Below are positions 1-6,983 of a stretch of 12,090 bases of DNA, piece by piece. This DNA is from CAZIPZ01 sp964541075 (lineage in GTDB: Bacteria > Acidobacteriota > Terriglobia > 20CM-2-55-15). Positions within the stretch are counted from its first letter, which is position 1, and each line of letters opens with the position of its first letter. The position numbers were made by a program, and so were the translations under genes. A model generated the notes under the pieces. That model had not been told where the DNA came from, ran no database searches, and worked only from the letters and a program-made list of their open reading frames with translations. The DNA is taken from assembly GCA_964541075.1 (NCBI GenBank), contig CAZIPZ010000116.1:1-12090 (forward strand), given 5' to 3'.

Positions 1-180
1 CTTTCAAGCTTTTTCGTGGAGATTTTCCACAAATGCCTATTCCCGTTGCTTCCTTGGTCTCACTGACCTAGACTGAAGGATCTTTTACCGGCGCCTTGCG
101 TTCGGACCTTGGTTTTTAGCGAACGCCGATAGTGATCCGAGTCGATCTTACGATCAAGAATCCAATCAGCAGGTGTTCGC
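1..180. other. Leader region upstream of the radical SAM gene; no gene supported
   Basis: All three forward frames close within the first 76 bases, so at most the last 20-25 codons of a gene from the left could be here. None of the three short peptides is recognisable. A small GTGGA/TCCAC inverted repeat with a 5-nt loop lies near 17-31 but has no T-tract, so I do not call it a terminator. No convincing -35/-10 pair stands out. The promoter for the 181-2516 pair should lie here or further left. The only clear signal is the AGGTG at 171-175, which serves as ribosome binding site for the ATG at 181. Confidence 0.4.
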
Positions 181-1728
181 ATGAATATTCTTCTGTACAA
201 CCCAGATAACGGCGTTACTCGTAATTTCATGCCGCATCTCTGGATGTTCCTGCTTCAGTCCCTGACTCCTCCAGGTCACAAAGTGTTTCTAATTGATGGC
301 AATGCTCAGGCCATGACTGAAGCCGAACTTGCCGATTTTGTAAAACAGAACGACATCAAGCTTGCAGGCATCGGCGCCATGACACGCATGGCCGCGCGCG
401 CATACAAGATGGCGGATGCCATTCGGGCTGCTGGAGCTAAGGTCGTTTTCGGAGGGCCGCACGTCACGGAAGTGCCGGATGAGCCTTTGGGGCGAGCCGG
501 AGAGCCGCGCCACGCAGATGCCGTCGCACTCGGGGAAGCCGATGAGACGTGGCCTCAGATTGTCGAGGACGCCGCTCGTGGTCAGTTGAAGGAAATCTAT
601 AAACCTGTGGACGGCGCGGGCGTCGTAACGAAGCCTTCCCTTCAATACTATCCAGAAATACCGTGGGAAACGATTGACCTTGAACAGTTCAATCTCATCG
701 GGCACATACCGAAGCCGGCGCGGAGGATTTTAGAAAGAATCGGCATGACGTGGACGAGTCTGTACGTCGTTCCGATTGAGTCCGGTCGAGGATGCCCATA
801 TGGATGTGACTTCTGTACGGTAACCGGTTTTTTTGGCGATTCCATTCGATTCCGATCGAACGAAAGCGTTGTTGATGAACTGTTGCGCCTCAAGGCGAGA
901 GCAAAGAGGGAGAGAGGGAAGATCGGAGTTTTCTTCATTGATGACAATTTTGCAATCAATGTGAAACGAACGAAGTCTCTTTTGCGCGAAATGATCGCCC
1001 GTGACGCCGTGCTGCCCTGGGTGGCGCAGATCAGCATCAATCTTCTTCGAGATGAGGAGTTGCTCGACTTGATCGTTGCAAGTGGCGGTCGCTGGATTTT
1101 TATTGGGCTCGAGTCCACCGACGCCGAAAATCTTAAAGACGTCAATAAAGGCTTCAACAAACCGAGTGAATACCGCACGATTCTCAATCGGCTCGCGGAT
1201 CGTGGTTTGTATGCCATCACCTCTTTTATTTTCGGTATGGACGGCGATACTGCCGGCGTCGGAGACCGCACACTCGAAGCGGTTTCGTCGTGGCCTCCAG
1301 GGTTGCGCGTGTACGGTTTGCTGACTCCCTATCCGGCCACACCGCTTTACGATCGTCTTCTCAACGAAGGGCGACTCACCAGACCGAAACACTGGCTGGA
1401 TTTTCGGCCATTCAGGATGGCTTTTACTCCGAAACGGATAGCGATTTCTCAGGCGGAAGCCGAGGTGCGAAAAGCGTGGACTGATTCCTACAGTCCCAAA
1501 GCCATTTCGTTGGCTTTGAAGAAGATCGAATCCAGGCCGTTTCACGAGCGGGCCATGATGTTCTTTACCCATTTGGCGTTCCGCGGAATTTTCTTTCCCC
1601 AGACTAAGGCTTCTCAGTGGGTCGTGCTGTTGATGAAGAACTCCCCGACGATTTTTAAGCTCCTTGGTGAGTCGTTGGTCTTGCGGCGTCAGCATAGAGC
1701 TTCTTCTTGCTCCTTGGACCCGGCCTGA
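181..1728 (+). CDS. B12-binding domain-containing radical SAM protein
   Basis: This 515-residue protein has the architecture of cobalamin-dependent radical SAM enzymes of the BchE/HpnP type. Residues 1 to about 140 form a Rossmann-like cobalamin-binding domain, with GGPHVT at 91-96 and the family-typical GEADE at 118-122. The usual DxHxxG histidine is absent, as in many members. The radical SAM domain begins near 195 with GRGCPYGCDFC; Cys205, Cys209 and Cys212 form the CxxxCxxC cluster motif for the [4Fe-4S] cluster that cleaves S-adenosylmethionine. FIDDNF (252-257), GLES (309-312) and TPYPATPLY (382-390) are typical later core elements. The C-terminal 120 residues resemble the extension seen in HpnP-like proteins. 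Such enzymes often methylate unactivated carbons or rearrange rings, usually on lipids or cofactors, but the substrate cannot be read from sequence. The ATG at 181 has AGGTG 5 nt upstream, and the cobalamin domain starts right at residue 1. The next gene follows after 14 nt, suggesting an operon. Confidence 0.9.
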   Translation: MNILLYNPDNGVTRNFMPHLWMFLLQSLTPPGHKVFLIDGNAQAMTEAELADFVKQNDIKLAGIGAMTRMAARAYKMADAIRAAGAKVVFGGPHVTEVPDEPLGRAGEPRHADAVALGEADETWPQIVEDAARGQLKEIYKPVDGAGVVTKPSLQYYPEIPWETIDLEQFNLIGHIPKPARRILERIGMTWTSLYVVPIESGRGCPYGCDFCTVTGFFGDSIRFRSNESVVDELLRLKARAKRERGKIGVFFIDDNFAINVKRTKSLLREMIARDAVLPWVAQISINLLRDEELLDLIVASGGRWIFIGLESTDAENLKDVNKGFNKPSEYRTILNRLADRGLYAITSFIFGMDGDTAGVGDRTLEAVSSWPPGLRVYGLLTPYPATPLYDRLLNEGRLTRPKHWLDFRPFRMAFTPKRIAISQAEAEVRKAWTDSYSPKAISLALKKIESRPFHERAMMFFTHLAFRGIFFPQTKASQWVVLLMKNSPTIFKLLGESLVLRRQHRASSCSLDPA

Positions 1729-1742
1729 AAACAATAGAGGTT

Positions 1743-2516
1743 ATGAAGGTTTTGTTTTTCCATCCGCGACAGTGGTGTTTGCGGTTTTGGCCTGGAAGCA
1801 TCGCCTGTTTCGTTGCCCTGCTTTTCTTCATATCGACCGCAGCATTGGCGCAATTTGGCAGAGGCTTTGGTTTCGGCTACGGCTTTCATCAAAACGAGCC
1901 GCCCGACACAGAATTCATTTTTTCCCGTTGGCAGTATCAAATGGGAAGCGGCTGGTCGCACGACTATCCAGAAGCGGAAGAGCACATTAATCAGATCATG
2001 AGTGAAGCAACAGGCATTCATGTGGACAGGTTGTCCTACCGTATCGTGCCGATGGGAAGCAAAGACATTTTCAAGTATCCCTTCGGTTACATTTCCGAAC
2101 CTGGGCAGATGCGTCTGACCGATGAAGAGGTGAAAAACTTCCGAGAATTTGTAGATCGAGGCGGATTCGTTATGCTTGATGACTTCGACGGTCCGCAGCA
2201 GTTCTCGATGATGCGCCGCAACCTGGAACGCGTTTTCCCGGATCGTCCGATGGTTCCTCTTACAGACGAGCACAAGATTCTCCACTCGTATTACGATATT
2301 GACAGTCTATATGTGGAATCTCCATATCAGGTTGGCGGACAGGCGCAGTTCTTCGGGATTAATAACGCATCGGGCGATCTGTCAGTCATCATTTGCTTCA
2401 ACAATGACATTGGCGATTTTTGGGAGTGGGTTGACGAACCCATGTATCCGCTGAAGCCATCGGCCGAAGCGTTGCGGTTGGGCGTTAACTTTATTCTGTA
2501 TGCCATGACGCATTAA
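1743..2516 (+). CDS. Exported DUF4159 domain-containing protein
   Basis: This 257-residue protein matches the DUF4159 pattern: a YPFGYISEPG segment (112-121), GGFVMLDDFDG (140-150) and a final helix ALRLGVNFILYAMTH (243-257). The N-terminus looks like a signal peptide: basic residues in 1-14, a hydrophobic stretch at about 18-34, and a likely cleavage site after ALA (residue 36). The mature start is rich in Gly and Phe. It should therefore act outside the cytoplasmic membrane. The biochemical role of DUF4159 is unknown; the fold is often compared with glutamine-amidotransferase-like or ThuA-like domains, and I see no obvious catalytic triad. I chose the ATG at 1743; a TTG at 1707 in the same frame would overlap the radical SAM gene and push residues in front of the signal peptide. 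An AGAGG sits only 2 nt before the ATG, so translation may depend partly on coupling to the upstream gene, whose stop ends at 1728. The gene ends 32 bp before the convergent FAD gene, and I see no hairpin terminator between them. Confidence 0.85.
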   Translation: MKVLFFHPRQWCLRFWPGSIACFVALLFFISTAALAQFGRGFGFGYGFHQNEPPDTEFIFSRWQYQMGSGWSHDYPEAEEHINQIMSEATGIHVDRLSYRIVPMGSKDIFKYPFGYISEPGQMRLTDEEVKNFREFVDRGGFVMLDDFDGPQQFSMMRRNLERVFPDRPMVPLTDEHKILHSYYDIDSLYVESPYQVGGQAQFFGINNASGDLSVIICFNNDIGDFWEWVDEPMYPLKPSAEALRLGVNFILYAMTH

Positions 2517-2548
2517 GCGCTTCTTCATTTGGGATTTGGGGCTTGCGT

Positions 2549-4135
2549 TCAAGAGTTTTTCGATTTCAGGTCTCGAAGCACTTCCCGGCTGGCGTTTGCC
2601 CCTGATGCCCCCGTCACACCGACAGGGTGTGTTCCTTGTCCGCATATGTAGAGGCCTGTGATCGGTGTTCGATATCGCGCCCATCCCAGCAATGGCCTGA
2701 ATGCGAAAAGCTGATCAAGAGTCGGCTCACCGTGGAGTATGTGGCCTCCCCCCAGTCCGTAGGTTTTTTCGAGGTCCAAGGGGGTGATGATCTGACGAGC
2801 CACGATCAGCCGCTCCAAACCTGGACAATACTGGGACAGAGCCTTAACAACCGCATTGCCAAATTCTTCTCTCCTTGATTCCCAATCACCAGTTCTGAAG
2901 CGATATGGAACGTATTGCACATGAACGGACATAACGTGCGCTCCCTTCGGTGCGAGAGAAGGATTCATGACGGACGGAATCATCACGTCCATATAGGGAA
3001 TTGACGAGTAGTCCCCGTATTTGGCCGCATCGAAGGCACGTTCGATATAGTCGACTTCGGTTCCGAGATGAATCCGTCCAGAGAGGTCTTCAGAAGCTGC
3101 ATCTGAAAATGGCGGAAGGCCGGACAAGGCAAGGTTGACCTTGGCTGCGCTCCCGCAAGACCTGTAGCTCCGAATCTTCCAAAGGAAGTCCGGATTGAGA
3201 TCGCCTGGATCAACCATGCGCAAGAATGTGGTTTTAGGATTAACGCTGGAAATTACTGTTGATGCCGGAATCTCTTCTCCATTTGTCAGGGTGACTGTGG
3301 AGACCTTCCCACCTTTCGTGCCAATCAGGGCGGCTTCAACGCCAGTTCGAAGTTCGGCGCCGGCGGTGGTTGCCACCTTTGCCATGGTTTGCGTCATGGT
3401 TCCGATGCCTCCTTTGAACTGGACGGCGGACGGGATCGGATCTCCGGAGATAGCGGCTTGGGCGACCAGCCAAGCACTGGTTCCACCTGAGCGAGGTCCA
3501 GCAAAGGCGCCATAGATGCCGCGAGCAGCGATGATCGCACGCAGAGACTCCGATTCAAACCATTCACTTGCCAGATCCGCCACGGCCATCGGCGTCCATC
3601 GCAGAAGACTAAATGCGTCCTTTCGGGGGAGGCTGTGGAGACGTAGGCCCATTCTTCCGAATGTCCATACGTCGTGAAAAGCAGGATTCTTCAGATCAGG
3701 CGGAGTCAGCAACAAAGCAGGCTCAATCACCCGTCCGATCTTTGTGAACGCCGCCCGAAATTTAGGGTATGCATCGGCGTCGTGAGCTGACACAGCAGCC
3801 AATTCTCGAATCGTGCGATCGGCATCCTCATAAATCCTCAGGGGCCCGCGCTCCGTATTCGGGGCGAAAATGCGAATATCTGGTGTAATGGATGACAGTC
3901 CGTTTTGTTTGAGCTGCAGGTCACGTGCGATTTGCGCAGGAACAGGAGGAGCGCAGTGTAGAAGTGTGCAGCACCGAAATCCCGGATGAAGCTCATCGGT
4001 GACCGTGAGTCCGCCAACAATATTGCGGCGTTCAAGCACTAATGGCCGCAACCCCGCTTTCGCCAGATAGTAGGCTGCGACAAGACCGTTGCTTCCCGCA
4101 CCAATAATGACGAATCGCTCGTTGGCGTTGGACAT
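2549..4135 (-). CDS. FAD-dependent oxidoreductase (phytoene desaturase/PYROXD2-like), second of a tandem pair
   Basis: This 528-residue flavoprotein opens with a Rossmann dinucleotide-binding motif: GAGSNG at 12-17 (GxGxxG), an acidic Glu35 ending the second strand, then RR and GG at 41-42, as in the phytoene desaturase/amine oxidase superfamily. Near the C-terminus, GLYICGQGTH (494-503) is the second FAD-contact motif. Overall length and the segment GLGGGHILHGEPTLDQL place it with the PYROXD2-like NAD(P)/FAD oxidoreductases (COG1233), whose substrates are mostly unknown. It is clearly paralogous to its upstream neighbour over the whole length. However, the HPGGG motif near the end reads HPVGV here, so its active site or flavin contacts have probably diverged. 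Its ATG overlaps the upstream stop in a TGATG junction, which implies translational coupling. No membrane segment or signal peptide is apparent, so it is probably cytosolic or membrane-peripheral. A carotenoid desaturase role is possible but there are no other carotenoid genes nearby. Confidence 0.87.
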   Translation of the reverse strand: MSNANERFVIIGAGSNGLVAAYYLAKAGLRPLVLERRNIVGGLTVTDELHPGFRCCTLLHCAPPVPAQIARDLQLKQNGLSSITPDIRIFAPNTERGPLRIYEDADRTIRELAAVSAHDADAYPKFRAAFTKIGRVIEPALLLTPPDLKNPAFHDVWTFGRMGLRLHSLPRKDAFSLLRWTPMAVADLASEWFESESLRAIIAARGIYGAFAGPRSGGTSAWLVAQAAISGDPIPSAVQFKGGIGTMTQTMAKVATTAGAELRTGVEAALIGTKGGKVSTVTLTNGEEIPASTVISSVNPKTTFLRMVDPGDLNPDFLWKIRSYRSCGSAAKVNLALSGLPPFSDAASEDLSGRIHLGTEVDYIERAFDAAKYGDYSSIPYMDVMIPSVMNPSLAPKGAHVMSVHVQYVPYRFRTGDWESRREEFGNAVVKALSQYCPGLERLIVARQIITPLDLEKTYGLGGGHILHGEPTLDQLFAFRPLLGWARYRTPITGLYICGQGTHPVGVTGASGANASREVLRDLKSKNS

Positions 4136-5727
4136 CAGATCTTACCGTTTCTCCAGTCGTTCATTATTGTGTTGGCCGCATTCAGTCCCGGCGCGCCCAT
4201 AATTCCGCCGCCCGGATGGGTTGCCGAGCCGCATACATAAAGGCCTTGTATGGGTGTCCGATACTGCGCCCAGCCAGGCGCAGGACGTAGAAAAAACAGT
4301 TGTTCAAGTGTCAGTTCTCCCTGAAAGATATTCCCCTCAGAAAGCCCGAACTTTCGCTCGATATCGAGTGGTGTCAATACCTGACGGTTGAGAATGAGGT
4401 CCTTGATGTTTGGTGCATATTCCGCGAGCGTCTCAATGACCGTGTCTCCGAAATGCTCTCTCTGTTCATCCCATGTGGCGTCTTTCAGATGGTATGGCGC
4501 GTATTGAACAAAGCACGACATGACATGCTTCCCGGGTGGCGCCACAGAGGGGTCCATGATGCTCGGAATGACGATATCGATATAAGGCCGGCTCGAATAA
4601 CGTCCGTACTTCGCTTCGTCATAGGCTTGCTCCATGTAATCGACGCTGGGAGATATGGAAATGGCGCCTCGCAGATGTCGACCCACTCCGGGAAGGCATG
4701 TGAACTCGGGTAGAGCATCAAGAGCAAGGTTTACCTTGCCGGAGGAACCGCGAAACTTGTAACGCTGCAAATCGTCGACGAAGTCGGCCGGAAGATGCTC
4801 CGGACCGACCATCATCATGAAAGTCCGCCTCGGATCCACACTGGACGCCACCACCCCCGATTTGATCTCTTCACCATTTTCGAGAACAATTCCGTGTGTG
4901 CGTCCGTTTCTGATTAGAATTTTTGCAACTCCGGATTCTGCTCGAACCTCAGCTCCGGCCTCCTTCGCGGCTGCGGCAATCGCATTTGAGACCGCGCCGG
5001 TCCCTCCCCGGCACAACCCCCACGAACGAAACGCTCCATCAATCTCTCCCATGTAGTGGTGAAGCAGTACGTAGGCGGTGCCGGGTGATCGGACTCCTAG
5101 GAAGGTGCCAATGATTCCCGAAGCGGACATTGTCGCTTTGAGAACGTCCGTTTCGAACCATCGATCCAGAAAGTCCACCGCACTCATCGTGAGCAGCTGG
5201 ACTTGATTGAATTGGTCTTCGTCAGAAAGCTTCTGAAAGCGCTTTCCAAGATAGAACAGGCTCTGAAGGTCTCGTAGATCCAGTGACGTCGGATCAGGCG
5301 GCGTCATCGCCAGAATAGGCTTTACGAATCTGCACATTTCCACCATGGCCTTGCCATAATCATCGTAAGCTTCCGCATCGAGCTTCGAATGGCGCGCGAT
5401 CTCACGCAGGGTTTTGGCGTGATCGTTCACCCGCCAAAGATAATCTCCATTAGGCATTGGTGTAAATGTGCCATCCAGAGGAAGTATTTCCAAGCCGTGT
5501 CGTGGCAATTCGAGATCACGAATGATTTCCGGCCGCAGAAGCGACACGACATATGAAGCGACAGAGAACTTGAATCCAGGAAAGACTTCTTCGGTAACGG
5601 CCGCGCCACCAAGCACATTGCGGCGCTCAACGACAAGGACTTTCCTGCCGGATCGGGCCAAATAGGCCGCATTCACGAGCCCATTGTGTCCGCCGCCAAT
5701 GACAATGACGTCGTATTTGTTATTCAT
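4135..5727 (-). CDS. FAD-dependent oxidoreductase (phytoene desaturase/PYROXD2-like), first of a tandem pair
   Basis: This 530-residue protein carries the N-terminal FAD-binding signature VIGGGHNGLVNAAYLARSG, with GxGxxG at 11-16, Glu34 for the ribose contact, and RR followed by GG at 40-41. Its C-terminus holds GLYVCGSATHPGGGIMGAPG (495-514), the canonical second flavin motif of COG1233/PYROXD2-type oxidoreductases. Conserved internal blocks shared with the next gene include PYIDIVIPSIMDPSVAP and LFFLRPAPGWAQYRTPI. It should oxidise a C-C or C-N bond with FAD; the substrate is not evident. It heads the minus-strand pair and is divergent from a GcvT-type gene, with 47 bp between the two ATGs. 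The Shine-Dalgarno before its ATG is weak: an AGGA lies about 13 nt upstream. Given separate FAD and folate proteins side by side, an amine or N-methyl compound is a reasonable candidate substrate, but that is inference from context only. Confidence 0.88.
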   Translation of the reverse strand: MNNKYDVIVIGGGHNGLVNAAYLARSGRKVLVVERRNVLGGAAVTEEVFPGFKFSVASYVVSLLRPEIIRDLELPRHGLEILPLDGTFTPMPNGDYLWRVNDHAKTLREIARHSKLDAEAYDDYGKAMVEMCRFVKPILAMTPPDPTSLDLRDLQSLFYLGKRFQKLSDEDQFNQVQLLTMSAVDFLDRWFETDVLKATMSASGIIGTFLGVRSPGTAYVLLHHYMGEIDGAFRSWGLCRGGTGAVSNAIAAAAKEAGAEVRAESGVAKILIRNGRTHGIVLENGEEIKSGVVASSVDPRRTFMMMVGPEHLPADFVDDLQRYKFRGSSGKVNLALDALPEFTCLPGVGRHLRGAISISPSVDYMEQAYDEAKYGRYSSRPYIDIVIPSIMDPSVAPPGKHVMSCFVQYAPYHLKDATWDEQREHFGDTVIETLAEYAPNIKDLILNRQVLTPLDIERKFGLSEGNIFQGELTLEQLFFLRPAPGWAQYRTPIQGLYVCGSATHPGGGIMGAPGLNAANTIMNDWRNGKI

Positions 5728-5774
5728 GAGACGTTCAAGATCCTACACTAAGACATCAAGGTTAGAGGTTGCTT
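5728..5774. promoter_or_regulatory. Compact divergent intergenic region between the FAD pair and the GcvT-like gene
   Basis: Only 47 bp separate the divergent start codons, so the promoters for both directions must lie here or reach into the coding sequences. An AGAGG at 5764-5768 is a good ribosome binding site for the ATG at 5775 (6-nt spacing). I could not find a convincing sigma-70 -10/-35 pair in either direction, nor a clear palindrome. Shared regulation of the two transcripts is plausible from the geometry alone. Confidence 0.4.
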
Positions 5775-6974
5775 ATGCCTATTGGCACCGCATTTCACGA
5801 AAGGACGTCCGCGCTTTGTGAGAGCCTGAATTACCGTGAGTGGTCTGGATACTATGCAGTGAGCGCGTATGAAGCGCATCATGAACATGAATACCATGCC
5901 ATTCGCAACGCCTGCGCACTTATCGACATTTCTCCACTTTACAAGTATCGGATTACCGGATCCGGCGCAACGCAGCTCGTTGATCGCATCATCACCAGGG
6001 ATATCCGAAAGGTTTCGCCAGGACGGGTGATCTATACGCCATGGTGCGACGTCCGGGGAAAGGTTATCGATGATGGAACCGTGTCGCGGCTCGATGAGAA
6101 CGTCTACCGCTGGACAGCGGCAGATCCGAACTTCCGGTGGTTTCACCAAAACGCGCACGGTCTCAACGTTCGAATCGAAGACATTTCCGCTCAGGTTGCA
6201 GCATTGGCGCTACAAGGCCCAACCGCTGGAAAACTGCTCTCCAGTCTGGTTGGCTCAGACATATCCAACTTGAAATACTTTCACGTTGTCCCGTCAAAGC
6301 TCGGCGGTATTCCAGTTGATATTTCACGGACCGGCTACACTGGAGATCTCGGATACGAAATTTGGTTAGACTCGCCTAACGCAGGGCGAGTCTGGGATGT
6401 ATTGGTGGATGCAGGACGCCAGTTTGACCTGCGCCCAGTCGGCATGCTTGCGCTTGACATAGCGCGCGTCGAAGCAGGGTTGCTGTTAATCGATGTGGAC
6501 TTCAGTGGCGCAAAGAAGGCGCTTATCGAGAACCACAAGTATTCGCCATTTGAGATGGGTCTCAGCCGCCTCGTGGATATCGACAAGGCGCGGTTTGTCG
6601 GACAGGATGCTCTCGCCGAGGAAGAGAAAATAGGTTGGGTGCGCCAGATCGTAGGGATTGAAGTCGATTGGAATGGCGTCGAAAAGGTTTACGAGCAGGC
6701 CGGCCTTCCTCCGATGTTGGGTGGGGGAACATCGCGTATTGCAGTTCCTGTGTACAGGAACCGCGTTCAGGCAGGTAAGGCGACCTCCACAACCTGGTCT
6801 CCGTGTTTGAAAAAGCTAATCGCTCTTGCCACTGTTAAGCGCGAAGCAGCAGAGCCTGGAACGCCACTCGAAATGGAGATCTCAGTGGATGCCGTGCGTT
6901 ACGAGGTTCCGGCGATTGTGGTGAAAACTCCGTTCTTCAATCCAAAGCGGAAAACGGCCGTCCCGGCGGTTTGA
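5775..6974 (+). CDS. GcvT-family aminomethyltransferase-like protein (folate-dependent)
   Basis: This 399-residue protein has the fold of glycine-cleavage T-protein and its relatives (DmdA, LigM/DesA demethylases, sarcosine and dimethylglycine oxidase C-terminal modules). Recognisable blocks are: HAIRNACALIDIS (41-53), family-typical near the N-terminus; VIDDGTV (97-103), whose Asp pair aligns with the catalytic and folate-contact Asp of GcvT; LQGPTAGKLL (146-155); SRTGYTGDLGYE (184-195); RVEAGL (231-236), a folate-pocket element; and FVGQDAL (274-280). It should move a one-carbon unit from an N-, O- or S-methyl(ene) donor to tetrahydrofolate in the cytosol. No gcvH or gcvP lies nearby, so ordinary glycine cleavage is not indicated; O-demethylation (LigM-like) or N-demethylation are alternatives. 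I chose ATG 5775 because AGAGG sits 6 nt upstream, rather than the TTG at 5769. It is divergent from the FAD pair and ends 9 bp before a convergent gene, with no visible terminator. Confidence 0.85.
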   Translation: MPIGTAFHERTSALCESLNYREWSGYYAVSAYEAHHEHEYHAIRNACALIDISPLYKYRITGSGATQLVDRIITRDIRKVSPGRVIYTPWCDVRGKVIDDGTVSRLDENVYRWTAADPNFRWFHQNAHGLNVRIEDISAQVAALALQGPTAGKLLSSLVGSDISNLKYFHVVPSKLGGIPVDISRTGYTGDLGYEIWLDSPNAGRVWDVLVDAGRQFDLRPVGMLALDIARVEAGLLLIDVDFSGAKKALIENHKYSPFEMGLSRLVDIDKARFVGQDALAEEEKIGWVRQIVGIEVDWNGVEKVYEQAGLPPMLGGGTSRIAVPVYRNRVQAGKATSTTWSPCLKKLIALATVKREAAEPGTPLEMEISVDAVRYEVPAIVVKTPFFNPKRKTAVPAV

Positions 6975-6983
6975 TGAATGCGC

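Noticed and set aside
17..31. GTGGA/TCCAC inverted repeat near the left edge
   Set aside because: A 5-bp stem without a U-tract is expected by chance, and no upstream gene is identified.
730..1734. A 334-codon open frame on the minus strand opposite the radical SAM gene
   Set aside because: It lies wholly inside a gene with clear radical SAM motifs; the translation is rich in Arg/Ser/Pro with no recognisable domain, and it is best explained as a codon-usage shadow.
1689..2285. A 198-codon minus-strand open frame opposite the DUF4159 gene
   Set aside because: The plus-strand product has a signal peptide and DUF4159 motifs; the antisense product has no recognisable features.
2517..2548. Possible bidirectional terminator between convergent genes; contains two adjacent ATTTGGG heptamers and an AAGCGCTT palindrome at its left edge
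   Set aside because: No stem of useful length with a T-tract forms; the heptamer repeat is too short to mean anything by itself.
5775..6974. Assignment as glycine cleavage T-protein (gcvT)
   Set aside because: No gcvH or gcvP nearby, and several GcvT-fold demethylases share the same motifs, so a family-level name is safer.
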